Positions 1 through 11,399 of a stretch of 64,000 nucleotides of DNA are shown one piece after another. The translations under genes were made by a program, and so were the position numbers. Position 1 is the first letter of the stretch. Each line of letters starts with the position of its first letter. Source of the stretch: Prorocentrum cordatum (taxonomy: Eukaryota; Sar; Dinophyceae; Prorocentrales; Prorocentraceae); the NCBI GenBank assembly GCA_963575745.1, contig CAUYUJ010016371.1, positions 678,726-742,725 of the forward strand, written 5' to 3'. The notes beneath the pieces are model-generated. The model searched no databases. It was not told the DNA's origin and saw nothing but the letters and a program-made list of their open reading frames with translations.

Positions 1-2
1 CG

Positions 3-472
3 ATGGAAGTGGATAGTTCAAGCAGCGACAACCTGTTCAAGCCGGAGTTGCCCGAGAAGCCGGCCAAGGTCAAATCCAGGACGGCGAAGGCTACGCCGAA
101 AGCTACGACGACAACACTTGCAGTGCGAGCCGAGCCAGAGACCTACGACGACGAGATCACAGGAGATGGACCAATCTACCTGGGAGATAGTGCTCTATTG
201 AGGCAGTGGCTGGAGACCATGGGACCGACGAGAATCAGGAGTGGCAAGACGAGGGCGACAGCTATGAAACGATCTATGCGAAGGATAGACACTACGATTG
301 CCTAGGAGTGTCTCAAGCTGGAAGCAGACGAGAGCAGGGCTATAACCTCGACCCAAGCATCAAAAGCTACGTGGCATACAGATCATCAAGTCAGCAGTGC
401 GTGTACGCTGAGCCCCGCTACTACAAATGTGACGATGTCTTTGAGCCAGCCGCGGCAGTGGCTCAGACGTGA
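3..472 (+). other. Unassigned open frames at left edge
   Basis: Two overlapping plus-strand frames are open here: one from the window edge to about 305 and one from about 206 to a stop at 472. The first is acidic and Ser/Thr/Lys-rich (DDEITGDGPIYLGDSALL). The second continues with EWQDEGDSYETIYAKDRHY and ends AAAVAQT. The change of frame near 210-240 could mean a single-base indel in one coding stretch, or chance. I recognise no domain. Base composition is less repetitive than the sequence to its right, which is the only reason to list it. It may be the 3' end of a gene or retroelement lying outside the window. Confidence 0.25.
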
Positions 473-644
473 ACGGTAGTGAGGATAATGAGTGAAAGCG
501 CCCCCCAAGCTCAGGTGAAGATTTTATTACCTAACAGCGGCTGATGGGTTTCTAACGGGGTCAAAAGAATGCATCATGACTCCCCAGGGGGGTCTGGGCG
601 GGAGCCGGACCGAGGGCCGGGCTCGTTTTAAGCAAACAGTCACA

Positions 645-895
645 CACTTCGTGCTCTTCGACCTCCCAGAACTCCATTCCCGGGCCACATTTTGAATGCC
701 CGGAGCCAACTGTAGGCCACACTTCGAGCTCTTCGAGTTCCAGAAATCCATCCTCCATTTTGAATGCACCGGAGCCAACGTAGGCCATCACCTCGTGGTC
801 ACAATCATCCCCTCCATTCCTCATGCCCAATGCCCACCATCGTCATTTCCCCAGAATCAGGATCCATTCCTGGGCCACGATTTGAATGCTGGCAG
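645..895. repeat. CCCGGAGCCAACTG tandem repeat, copy 1
   Basis: About three degenerate units of roughly 70 bp, each with a GGAGCCAACTGTAGGCCA-like segment, a TTCGTGCTCTTCG-like segment and a CCAGAACTCCATTCC-like segment. The same units recur at 22060-22300. The short ORFs here on both strands are by-products. Confidence 0.75.
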
Positions 896-1035
896 GAACA
901 GAGGCCCCGAGGCAGGAACAGACTGAGGCTGATCAGGAGCCACAGGCCAGGCTGAACAGCCTGGCTGGGCGAAGCAGGCTGAGGTTCGTGAAGCACGCCT
1001 GGCTGAGCTGAGGCAGGCTGGCCGCGCCCCACTGA
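896..1035. repeat. GGCTGAGGCAGG-type repeat, copy 1
   Basis: A short degenerate stretch of AGGCTGAGGCAGGCTG-like words directly follows the 70-bp repeat, in the same order as the much longer array at 22305-23465. Confidence 0.65.
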
Positions 1036-1555
1036 GCCGCCCCCCGGCGAGGATGACCTGCCTGCTCCGAAGTGAGGAAGCCATGGGCCCCTGTGCATCC
1101 AGGGCCAAGATAAGGAGCCTGAGGGGGCTGGAGGCACTGAAGCTGGGCGAGGCCAGGGGGGCTCACCGAATCATGGAATCTCCCCCTGTCGAGGCCGCTT
1201 CCGGCACCACTGAAACGACCTAACAACGCCAACTTGGGCGCTCGGGCTCGTCCAGCCAGCCGGCATGCTCAGCCGAACAACCAACCGTCTGGTCCCAGGA
1301 TCCGTGGGCAACCGTGCCCCGCTCTCCAGCGACGGGCTCTCTAGTCTTATGTTGTTCCCATCCTACTTAAGGACCACATCCCAGAAATAATTTCGAGCAC
1401 CCAGAAGAGTGTCAAAAGAGTGTCGAGACAGTGTCGAAACAGTGCCGGGCGAGTGCCTCCCAGGGCCCGACACGTGAAAACCCTTTTGAGTTTCGGTACT
1501 TTTTGCTGGCGCTCGAGATTCTGTCTGGTGATCGAGGCTGAAAGCAGGTTGGACC
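1036..1555. other. No gene recognised
   Basis: GC-rich, mostly non-repetitive sequence. A few TGTCGAAACAGTGTC-like words repeat near 1400-1445. Nothing with coding character was seen. Confidence 0.5.
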
Positions 1556-2112
1556 CTCCGCCTCCGCCTCCGCCTTCTCCTCCTCCTCCTCCTCCTTCTC
1601 CTCCTCCTTCGCCTCCTTCTCCTCCTCCTCCTCCGCCTCCGCCTCCTTCTCCTCCTTTTCCTCCTTCGCCTCCTCCTCCTCCTCCTCCTCCTCTTCCGCC
1701 TCCTCCTCCTCCTCCTCCTTCTCCTCCTCATCCTCCTCCTCCTCCTCCTCGAGAGGCGATTGCGGAGTCCTACGGAGCAGCTCGCAGCATACACTACTGG
1801 GCGCGCTGGGGCGGGGCTCTCCGCTCTCCGCCGCAGCAGCCCCGCCCGGCTCGACGGGGGGAGGGCCGTCGTCCCCGAGCCGGCCCCCCCCCCGCCGCCG
1901 CCCGAGCTTCGGGCCCAGTGGGGCGCTCGTCTTTCTCGAGGGGGGCGCTTCCTCCTCCTCCTCCTCCTCCTCTTTCTTGAGGGGGCGCTTCCTCCTCCTC
2001 CTCCTCCTCCTCCTCCTCCTCCTCCTCCTCCTCCCCGTCCTCCTCCTTCTCTCCCTCTCCTCCTCCTCCTCCTCCTCCTCCTCCTCCTCCTCCTCCTTCT
2101 CCTCCTTGTCTA
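1556..2112. repeat. CTC/TCC triplet tracts
   Basis: Pyrimidine-rich triplet repeats (CTC, TCC, CTT) occupy 1556-1755 and 1948-2112, with a GC-rich island between. They produce long poly-Pro, poly-Leu, poly-Glu and poly-Arg frames on both strands, which are not genes. Confidence 0.9.
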
Positions 2113-2351
2113 CCAGCGCCGGCTCCGCTGCCACCTCGGGCTTGAGCTGGCTGGAGACCTTTTGGAGTGTGGCGACTGCGGGGGGAATCGGCTTGCTGCT
2201 GGCGCTGAGCATGCTGGGAGCTCGTGCCCCACCTCCTCCCGTGTCCGATGGACCTGTCCCGCACGAGAGCCTGGGAGAAGGCAGGTGATGCGAGCCACAC
2301 CCAACAAAACTGCCAAGGCGTGCGAGGAGGCGATCATAAGTCCAACGGCCG

Positions 2352-2851
2352 CACACACACACACACGCACACACACAAACACACACACACACATTCACAC
2401 ACACACATTCACACAAACAACAGACGCACACAACACACACAACACACACACAACACACAACACACGACACACACAACACACAACACACAGAACACACAAC
2501 ACACACACCTACAACGCACACACAACACACAACACACACAACACACAGCACACACAACACACAACACACAACACACAACACACACACACAACACACAGAA
2601 CACACACACACAACACACAACACACACCAACAACGAGGCACACACAACACACAACACACACAACACACAGCCACACACAACACACACCCACACACACACA
2701 ACACACTACAACACACACAACACACAACACACACAACACACAGCACACAACAAACAAAGCACACACACAGCACACAACACACAACACACACAACACACAA
2801 CACACAATACACAACACAATCAACACACAACACACAACACACACAAGCAAA

Positions 2852-2887
<36 letters not shown>

Positions 2888-2940
2888 CACACATGTACAC
2901 GCACGCGCGCACGCACGCATGCACGCACACAAACACACAC
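2352..2940. repeat. CA and ACACAAC microsatellite
   Basis: Starts as (CA)n, becomes a degenerate ACACAAC/CACAACACA array, and ends as (CACG)n near 2850-2910. Confidence 0.95.
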
Positions 2941-4085
2941 TGGCATGACGGAGGCAGCGAGCGATAAGGGGGGCCTCTACCGTCGGGCCGCCGCCCGCCG
3001 GGAGCGCGATTCTCTGGAACTGGTGCAGGCTGCAGCGGGGCAGCGGTATCCACTTGACCCACCCGCCTCTTGCATTTTTCGTTGGGCCGGGACCGACCGT
3101 CCTGGCGTTCCCATAGTCCTACCGCGAAATTTCTTAGAACCCAAACATGTTCTAATAACCAAAACAAGGTTCTTACAACGTAAACCCGATGTGATAAAAC
3201 AAGACAGACTCCGCCAGACATGTTCTAAGAACATTTCGTGGGAACCACAAAAGGTTCTTAGAACATTGTTTGGTAGGGCTATAGGCGAGCCAGGACGCTT
3301 CGCCACTGCTTGATGTCGGGGGGCGGGCACCAATCGGGCCAAACCACGCTGACACGCTGCTGCTTACATGCTGTAGGCGCCGGCTGGAGCGGACAAAGCT
3401 TGCCCCCGAGACGCTTGCGTGTTGCATTCCAAAACAGTGTTTGCCTTCTGCGAGCCGTGAGGCAGGTCTGAGGGTGCCAATAATTCAGCCAACGATGGGG
3501 GTCGCGCGCTGTGAGCGACGCCCCTGGAAATTTTGCGTCGGCGGCTAGGCAGAGGGTGACTGCGCTGGCGATGAGAGGCTTAAACGGGGGTGCCGTTGGA
3601 GCGAATTGTGCCACCACGCAAGAGGAGAAGGGAGGAGGGACGCGGCCGAAGGACAAAACATACGGGGCAGGCAGCACAGGGGTCAGAGCGCCCCCCGAGC
3701 GTGTGGCGCGGCCGGCCCCGCCGCGGGGCACGCGGCGGCTGCTGCGACATCGGGCCGGGGGCGGGACCCCCCTGACACAGACACGAGTCCGACGATGTCC
3801 GCCGGACAGCGCGGCGAGCAACTGGCTCAGCCCAGGCCGCGGGCGCTCCAAGGGAGCGGGATACAGAGGCCAGCGGGCGAGCCCGGCCGATGGCCAAGGG
3901 GAGAGATCCGAAGCAGACACGAAGGAGAAGGAGGAAAGAGGAGGAAAGAGGAGGAGAAGGACGCCCCTCCGCCCCGCCCGTCCAGCACCCACCCTGCACA
4001 CACGCGTGGGAACACGCACGCACGCCAACGCAGCCGCACAAGCCTCCCCCCACCGCCCCACACACCCACCCACCAATCCCCCTCC
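2941..4085. other. Non-coding stretch with GTTCTNAGAAC palindromes
   Basis: No gene recognised. Between about 3125 and 3270 the word GTTCTAAGAAC or its reverse complement recurs: an exact copy at 3222-3232, its complement at 3254-3264, and weaker copies near 3130 and 3148. The rest is GC-rich sequence without clear repeats. Confidence 0.5.
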
Positions 4086-4089
4086 AAAA

Positions 4090-4586
4090 TACACACACAC
4101 ACACGCACACAAATCCAGACCCACACCCATACGCACACGCTCACGCACACGCACACACACACACACGCACGCACACGCACACGTACACGCAAACGCACAC
4201 ACGGACGCACATACACATACACAAACATATACACATACACATACACGCACACGCACATGCACACGCACACGCGCACGCACGCACGCACGCGCGCACGCAG
4301 GCACGCACGCATGTACACACACACGCACGCACGCACGCACGCATGCACGAACACACACGCACATACGCACAACACACACGCACACTCATCACACACACGC
4401 ACACACGCACATGTACACACAGAGACACACACACACAAACACACATACACAAACACGCACGCGCGCACACACGCACGCATGCACGCACGCACGCACACGC
4501 ACACACACACACACCCGCACACACACACACACATCCACACCCACACGTACATGCACACGCACACGCACACGCACACGCACACGCAC

Positions 4587-4618
<32 letters not shown>

Positions 4619-5012
4619 GCACACGCACGCGCACGCGCACGTGCACGCGCACACGCACACGCACGCGCACACGCACACGCACACGCACTCGAACACGCAC
4701 GCGCCCGCGCACACGCACGCGCACGCGCATGCGCACGCGCAAGCGCACGCGCACGCGCACGCGCACGCGCTCGCGCACGCGCAAGCGCACGCGCACGCGC
4801 ATGCGCACGCGCACACGCACGCGCACCCGCACGTACGCACTACGTACGCACTCGCACTCGCACTCGCACTCGCACTCGCACTCGCACTCACACACGCACA
4901 CACACACGCACACACACACACACACGCACACACACACGCACACATCCACACACATCCACCACATCCACACACACCGTCCACCCACCCACAAACACACACA
5001 CACACTTGCGTA
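4090..5012. repeat. (CA)n/(CACG)n/(CGCA)n microsatellite
   Basis: About 0.9 kb of alternating purine-pyrimidine repeats: CA, CACG, GCACGC, and CACTCG at 4850-4888. His/Thr/Arg frames on the plus strand and Cys/Val frames on the minus strand are artefacts of the repeat. Such tracts can adopt Z-DNA. Confidence 0.95.
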
Positions 5013-5220
5013 CGCACACATGTGGTCGATCAGCCCGGGAGACCACAACAGCACGGCAGACAAGCACCGCAGACCGCATGATCATTATATTGTGGAGGGT
5101 CGGGGTTTGACGATCGAGGTTCAAGGATCGAGGTTTTGCAGCGTTGTTGGCCTTAATTGGGTCTCTGGATGCTTCTCGTCGGCTGGGCTGGATTCCCTCG
5201 CGAATTTTATCTCAAACGCA

Positions 5221-5385
5221 TCCCGGAGGAGAGGGAGAAGAGAAGGGGGAGGAGAATGAGGAGGAGGAGGAGGAGGAGCAGGAGGAGGAGGAAGAGGAGC
5301 ATTAGGGAGAAGACGACGACGAGGACGAGGATGACCCGGAGGAGGGGGATGAGGAAGAGGGAGGAGGGGGAGGAGGGACGAGGCT
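5221..5385. repeat. GGA-rich tract
   Basis: Purine-rich GAG/GGA triplets. The 200 bases to the left hold nothing recognisable. Confidence 0.85.
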
Positions 5386-5404
5386 TTGCGGGACCGTTGC
5401 GACG

Positions 5405-6410
5405 GATGAGTTGCGCACCCCTGCGCACCCCCTCTGGTGTTCGATGGGAAATGCACGCCTTGCGCGCTTTGCGACCGTGCGACGGATAGAGACCGCACCC
5501 CCTGCGCACCCCCCTGGTGTCGAGGAAATGCCACGCCTGCCGCGCTTTACGAGTGTGCGACGGATACACACCGCACCAACTGCGCACCCCCTCCCGTGCC
5601 GATGAACTACCACGCCTGCCGCGCTTTGCGAGCGTGCGACGGATAGAGACCGCACCCCCTGCGCACCCCCCCAGGTGTCGAGGAAATGCCACGCCTGCCG
5701 CGCTTTGCGAGCGTGCGACCGGTCGAGACCGCACCCCCTGCGCACCCCCGTGGTGTCGAGGAGATGCCACGCCTGCCGCGCTTTGCGAGCGCGCGACGGA
5801 TAGAGACCGCACCCCCTGCGCACCCCCCTGGTGTCGAGGAAATGCCACGCCTGCCGCGCTTTGCGAGCGTGCGACGGATAGAGACCGCACCCCCTGCGCA
5901 CCCCCCTGGTGTCGAGGAGCTGCTACGCCTGCCGTGCCTTGCGAGCGTGCGACGGGTACAGACCGCACACCCTGCGCCCCCCCTCTGGTGTCGAGGAACT
6001 GCCACGCCCGCCGCGCTTTGCGAGCGTGCGACGGATAGAGACCGCACCCCTTGCGCACCCCTTCTCGCGTCGATAACAACGCCTGCCGCGCTTTGCGAGC
6101 GTGCGACGGATAGAGACCGCACCCCCTGCGCACCCCCCTGGTGTCGAGGAACTGCTACGCCTGCCGTGCTTTGCGAGCGTGCGACGGATAGAGACCGGCC
6201 CCCCTGCGCACACCCTCTCGCGTCGATAACAACCGCCTGCCGAGCTTGCGAGCGTGGCGGACGGATCGAGACGCACCTGCGCACCCATGGTGTCGAGGAA
6301 CTGCTACGCCTGCCGTGCTTTGCGAGGCGTGCGACGGTTAGAGACCGCAGGAGAGGGACCACCCCTGCGCACCCCTGCGTTGTCGAGAAGCTGCTGCGCC
6401 CTGCCGCGTA
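5405..6410. repeat. 78-bp tandem array, about 12 units
   Basis: The word CACGCCTGCCGCGC or a close variant recurs at 5532, 5611, 5690, 5768, 5846, 5924, 6003, 6078 and 6156 and on to about 6306, so the period is 78-79 bp with a few 75-bp units. Each unit also contains GTGCGACGGATAGAGACCGC and TGGTGTCGAGGA. Because 78 is a multiple of three, several frames stay open for hundreds of codons on both strands with a 26-residue period. Units in the middle (5690-5925) are nearly identical and the right end (6230-6400) is degraded. Confidence 0.93.
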
Positions 6411-6423
6411 TCGAAGCGCACTA

Positions 6424-6535
6424 GCGTGTATGGTAGTGTGTGTGTGTGGTGGGTGTGTGTGGGTGTGTGTGTGTGTGTGTGTGTGTGTGGTGTGGTGTGT
6501 GTGGTGTGGGTGTTGTGTGTGTGTGGCGTATGTTG
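6424..6535. repeat. (GT)n microsatellite
   Basis: TG dinucleotides with GGTG interruptions, followed by G-runs at 6628-6658. Confidence 0.95.
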
Positions 6536-6787
6536 TGGCGAGTGTGGCATGCGCTCTGCGGCTGTAGGTCGACGCGTGTTCTCACTACTTGCCGTGCATG
6601 CGTTGAGCGGGTGCGGTAAAAGAAGAGCGGGGGGGGGGATGAGGGGGGGGGGGGGCGGGGAGGAGGAGACGCGGGTGCGCCGCGGCAGGGAAGAAAACCA
6701 TAACCCCACGAAACATGCGGGGAAAAATCACCACCCCTGGGCGCGATGGGTGGGATGCCCGGGCCCGCGGTATCACGCGTGGGTTGC

Positions 6788-8334
6788 TCAGGCCAAAATC
6801 CCTCTACGGCTAAGCAGTTTAGGGCTCCGTGACTCGCGTCGACTTGCACCGCCTGCGGAGAAGCGCCTGGCAGATTCCATGCCCACCTTGCGCGCAGCTG
6901 CCAAAAGGGCTGGGAGGGTTTGCGACGATGCCGGATGGCCTAGCCTTCCTCTGTGGGATGTGCTGGCAGCAGGCGAAAGGCCACCAGCGTTGCCAAAGTG
7001 CATTATGGAACTCGGGGATTGGACCCGTGGATCGCATGAGTTCGCGCCGAAAGGCGCGACCAAGATGCGGAGGCCGCGCTCTTGTTCTGGCTTATCATGG
7101 GCCCGAACGTGAGTGGCGCGGTCGCGGCGTTGATATCATCCAAACAATCGATACTTTGCGCGCCGTGGGGCAAGTTGTTGCGCGCCCGTTGCAATGCTGA
7201 TTTGAGGGCGAGGCGGAGCGGCGCAGGCATCAACGCATCTCATTGCTCTCCAGTTTCCCTGCAATATATCAAACATATCGCTGTCGTCATTTCCCCGCTT
7301 GGGCCGGGGGCGGACCCCGTGCCACTGGCGCGTGAATGGCGCCAGTCCGTGCGAGGATGCTGCTGCCAAGAGCTCTTGCAACATCCGAGCCCGTGCGCGC
7401 GTGGTCGAATGCGCCGACCCCATCGATGCTTAGAATCATTTTGTCCGGGCCACTATCCGACAGGAGTTGCTGCGAGTGCGTGGCCGCGCTCGCCCCGCAT
7501 CTACTTTGTATCCAACATTGTTCGGCCAAGCTGCCGCCCTGAGTTCTGCGTGGAATTCCCATGCCAATGCTTTCGCCGCAAGCCGTCGGGAGGTATTGCC
7601 GCGCGAGATGCCCCGGGTCCTTGAAAAGGGTTTCAGGGCCGCGGTGAGGGGCGACGCGAGCATGGCGCCCCTGATGAGTGGAGGGCTGTGCTTTGGCGAC
7701 TCTGTTGGCAATTTCGCACAGGACGTCAAATGCCGCATCGTCTGTGAGGCATATTGTATAATGTCCGTAGCAGCTGCCCCGTGGCCCCCCGCCCGGGCCT
7801 CTCCTGGTCCGTCGAAGCACCGCGCCGAAGATCTAGGTCCAAGTCCACTGCTATATTCGAATCGAAGTTTTCCGATGCTCGTGGGAGGAACCCACGCACC
7901 TCCGAAGGTCGCAAAAATGAGTCCACGAGCTCATTGAAAGTAGTCGTGGTCCCTGGCGCCAAATCCTTTTGAAGTGAGCGCCCGGGCAGCGTGGCTCAGT
8001 TCTCCTCGTTTGAGTAGCCCCGTCGCTTTGGTGTTTTTTTCCACATTCGCAGCTTCTTTCGTTGGTGTGGGTCGGCACTGTCTGTCGGGGGACGGCGGCG
8101 AGCTGCGCCGCAGTGGGCTTTGCTCTGTAACTCATCCCAGCGCACGGCATTAAACAGAGCGACGCATTGGCGTAGGCCCCGCTCGCCTGCTCGACTACCT
8201 CGGGCCGTCGGGAGGAGCGACATGCGCGGGGGCAACAAAAACAATACCCAAACTCGCACGCAATAACCTTCACCATTGTCGCCCCGGCCCCACCGCAACT
8301 GCGCCATCCCCATCTCGACAAGGTTCTGGGTCAA
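6788..8334 (-). mobile_element. LINE (non-LTR) retrotransposon remnant
   Basis: A minus-strand coding region broken into several frames but readable in the order expected of a dinoflagellate LINE ORF2. Upstream, at about 8330-8030, there is a basic region (SRAGERGLRQCVALFNAVRW). The reverse transcriptase fingers and palm lie at 7820-7290. The QG-containing region is at about 7340-7260, motif C at about 7140, and the post-RT part (WSRLSARTHAIHGSNPRVP) runs towards 6790. At least three frame changes are needed, so it is a pseudogene. No poly(A), target duplication or 5' end was identified. Confidence 0.72.
7003..7820 (-). pseudogene. LINE reverse transcriptase, frameshifted
   Basis: An RNA-directed DNA polymerase core of non-LTR type. 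The frame starting at 7820 runs through an N-terminal palm-like segment to motif A at about 7424, seen as ILSIDGVGAFDH with the catalytic Asp. The next recognisable block, in another frame, is ARMLQELLAAASSHGLAPF. In a third frame from 7233 there is MMPAPLRLALKSALQRA and motif C as CLDDINAATAP at about 7140, where families I know normally have (Y/F)LDD. The aromatic residue is therefore replaced by Cys. With at least two frameshifts the enzyme cannot be made from this copy. Assignment is from motif recall, not a search. Confidence 0.7.
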
Positions 8335-8529
8335 GATCCTCGGGAAGGCACCCCTGGTGCACTTGGATATCGACTTGGAGGTCAGTATTGCGATGTTAAT
8401 TTCTGCCCGGGTGTCAATCGCATCAATATGTCTCCAGCCGTCTGGAAGCCTGGCAACTTCGTTCCGTTCTCACAGGTGGGTGTTCGGGCAAGGGGTCGGA
8501 GGTTGGGCAAGGAAGCCCATGTCGGGGTA

Positions 8530-9005
8530 GCGTGCGCGCCGGCCCGCCTCGCCCACCCGGGCGAGGGGGCGGCCGCTTGCACTTCCGCCGCTGCGCGCCG
8601 GTTAGGTGCTTAGGTACCACTCTCGTTCGCCCACCCGTTGCCCGCTCGGGCTGGGGGCGCTGGCTTCGGTAGCAATTTTTGACTTTTCAAGGCGCGCTCG
8701 CTGCTGTCTACTTGACGGCGGTGGCTACCCTTGTCCCCGCCGCCCTGCCCACCCGGGCAGGGGGGCCGTCGCTCTCACTTTTGCCGCCGCGCACAAATTA
8801 GGCGCCCCCCCCCGCCTGCCTCCCTCCGCTTGCTGGACTGGGTTCGAACGCTGGCTTCGGCCGCAAGTATGGCTGGCCAAGGCGCGCCCGCTGCCGTTGA
8901 CTACGACAGCGGTGGCCGCCCTTGTCCCCCATCGGCCCGCCCTGTTCACCTGGGCAACGGGCTGCCTCACACTTGCGCGCCGCCTCGCGCCGGTTAGGTG
9001 CCTCC
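8530..9005. repeat. Tandem repeat of about 195 bp
   Basis: CGCTGGCTTCGG occurs at 8658 and 8849. GGTTAGGTGC-like words occur at about 8600, 8797 and 8992. GGTGGCTACCCTTGTCCCC and a close variant follow the same spacing. About two and a half diverged copies are visible. Confidence 0.75.
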
Positions 9006-9750
9006 CTTTTCTCGCCCTACGCCCGGGGGATCGCCCCTGCCGCCCTTCCGCCCCCTGGGCGCCGCCGCAGGTTTCCAAGTCCTCTGGATGCCCTGGTCGC
9101 GGCGGACTCGCCCAGCCCACCCGGACAGCGGGGCTCCCCTCTAGTCCCCGCTGGGCGAAGTGAACGCGCTGTCCCCCGGCGCCGCCGCTGCTGCTCAGCG
9201 CCGCCGCCCCGCTTGTGCGTTTCTGCAGGCGGGGCGTCCTCCTCCCTGTTCGCTTCTGCCCTGCCCGTTCGCTCCCCCTCCTTCCGCGCGCCGCCGTGGT
9301 GCAGACTGGCTGCCTGCAGCCGCCGCGCTGGGGCCCCGGGTTTGGTCTTGCCGCCCGCCGCCTCTGCAGCCCAGCATCTTGCTGGGCGCACCACACCCGC
9401 GCTCCCACATGGGGGACGCGCGGCCATCAACTAGTGGCATAAGCACTGAATGCATCGCACGCTTGACCCACTGGACTTATCCTGGTACCCGCACTGCGCT
9501 CCGCCGCCGGTGGACCCCCGGCGCAGCAGCCGTCGCTGACCCTGCTCTCGGGGCAGGCCGCGCCACGCGCTCAAACTGTGACCTCACCCTGAACTGCCCT
9601 CGCTCCTCCTCCCCCTCCTTCGGCCGCCTCCCTGCTCTTTTTCCTCTCTTTCTTGCATTGAAACACAATTCGCTACAACGGTGCCCACGTTTAGTTAACT
9701 CTTCCGCCAGCGCCGTTACTCTGCCTAGCCGCCGACGCAAAACATGTATG
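9006..9750. other. No gene recognised
   Basis: GC-rich sequence with open frames on both strands but no domain, repeat or codon pattern that supports a gene. Confidence 0.5.
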
Positions 9751-9754
9751 TAAA

Positions 9755-9985
9755 CGCGTCGGTTTACATACATGTATAGATGCATGTATGTATGAATGTA
9801 TGTATGTATGTACGTACGTATGGATGTAGGCATGTGTATGTACGTATGTACGTACGTACGTATGTGTGTTTGTATATATACACACATAACACTATATATA
9901 TATATACATATATAAGAATATATATATATATATCACTATGTGCACGCATGCGCGCGCGCTTCGCGCGCGCCTTGGTGTCTGTCGA
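9755..9985. repeat. ATGT/TA microsatellite ending in a GC hairpin
   Basis: (ATGT)n and (GTAC/GTAT)n words, then (TA)n tracts to about 9935. A GCGCGCGCTTCGCGCGCGC hairpin follows at about 9951-9969. The order resembles the TA-plus-hairpin modules at 16262-16354, 39510-39585 and 47584-47649, but without the outer CTAGAACC/GGTTCTAG arms. Confidence 0.75.
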
Positions 9986-10059
9986 GTCAACAGACCCAGG
10001 GGGTCGTTACGTGAGTGGCAGAAGAAATTGGTGACGCGAAGCGTCGTGGGGGCGTCCTT

Positions 10060-11395
10060 GGACGTCTGGGGTCTCCTGGGGCCTCTTGAGGGGCCTCCTG
10101 GGGGCCTCCTGGGGGCCTCCTGGCGGCCTCTTGGGGCGGAAGGCTCGAGCTTGCGGTTCGTGGTCCCCCCTCTGGGCCCCCTCTTGGGCCCGTCTTGGGG
10201 CCCTCTTGGGCCATCTTGGGCGCCTCTTGGGCCGTCTTGGGGCCCTCTTGGGCTGTCCTGGGGCCCTCTGGGAAGCGTCTTGGGCCGTCTTGGGGCGGTC
10301 TTGGGCGCCTCTTGGGCCGTCCTGTAACGTCGGAAAACCCAAAAGACAACTTTGTTGAACATGTACGTTTTACGAAGGGAATGGGCCAATTCTTGCGCCT
10401 AGGGGCCCTCTTGGGGTGACGCATTGCTTGGAGTGCTTCTTGGGGCGTCCTTGGGGCCGTCCCTTACGGACTCCTGGGGGGGTTGGTCGTCCTGCGGCCT
10501 CTTGAGGTGGCCTCTTGAGGGGCCTCCTGGGGGCCTCCTGGCGGCCTCTTGGGGCGGAAGGCTCGAGCTTGCGGTTCGTGGTCCCCCTCTGGCCCCCTCT
10601 TGGGCCCGTCTTGGGGCCCTCTTGGGCCATCTTGGGCGCCTCTTGGGCCGTCTTGGGGCCCTCTTGGGCTGTCCTGGGGCCCTCTGGAAACTTCTTGGGC
10701 CGTCTTGGGGCGGTCTTGGGCGCCTCTTGGGCCGTCCTGTAACGTCGGAAAGCCCAAAAGGCGACTTTGTTAAAAATGTACGTTTTACGAAGGGAATGGG
10801 CCAATTCTTGCGTCTAGGGGCCCTCTTGGGACACATGTTGGAGGCTTCTTGGGGGCCGTCTTGGGGGCGTCCTTGGACGTCTGGGGTCTCCCGGGGCCTC
10901 TTGAGGGGCCTCCTGGGGGCCTCCTGGCGGCCTCTTGGGGCGGAAGGCTCGAGCTTGCGGTTCGTGGTCCTCCTCTGGGCCCCCTCTTGGGCCCGTCTTG
11001 GGGCCCTCTTGGGCCATCTTGGGCGCCTCTTGGGCCGTCTTGGGGCCCTCTTGGGCTGTCCTGGGGCCCTCTGGAAGCTTCTTGGGCCGTCTTGGGGCGG
11101 TCTTGGGCGCCTCTTGGGCCGTCCTGTAACGTCGGAAAGCCCAAAAGACAACTTTGTTGAAAATGTACGTTTTACGAAGGGAATGGGCCAATTTTTGCGT
11201 CTAGGGGCCCTCTTGGGACGCATGTTGGAGGCTTCTTGGGGCCTCTTGGGGGCGTCCTTGGACGTCTGGAGGCCATCTTCAGCATCTCGGAGCCCTCTTG
11301 GAGGCCTCTTGGAAGTTTCTTGGGCCGTCTTGGGCGCTTCTTGGGCCGTCTTGTCTGACTGGGGAGGCCTCCGGCAAGCCCCGACGAGCCTCCGG
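10060..11395 (+). repeat. CTTGGGGCC array, forward orientation, three units
   Basis: About three units of 386-415 bp. Each is mainly words such as GGGCCGTCTTGGGGCC and GGCCTCTTGGG. Each also carries one less repetitive core of about 80 bp containing GTAACGTCGGAAARCCCAAAAG and TGTACGTTTTACGAAGGG. The core word ACGTTTTACGAAGGG starts at 10365, 10780 and 11166. The third unit grades into unrelated sequence near 11400. Long Gly/Ser/Trp/Leu or Arg/Pro/Gln frames on either strand come from the repeat. Confidence 0.9.
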
Positions 11396-11399
11396 CCCC

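Noticed and set aside
1412-2938. A 508-codon minus-strand frame and overlapping plus-strand frames of 517 and 247 codons
   Set aside because: They consist of translated CTC and CA repeats (poly-Glu, Cys/Val, His/Thr). No domain and no natural composition.
3511-5259. A 582-codon plus-strand frame, with frames of about 400-490 codons in the other two plus-strand frames and on the minus strand
   Set aside because: Generated by the (CA)n/(CACG)n microsatellite.
5405-6410. CRISPR-like regular array
   Set aside because: Units are contiguous 78-bp tandem repeats without unique spacers, in a eukaryotic context.
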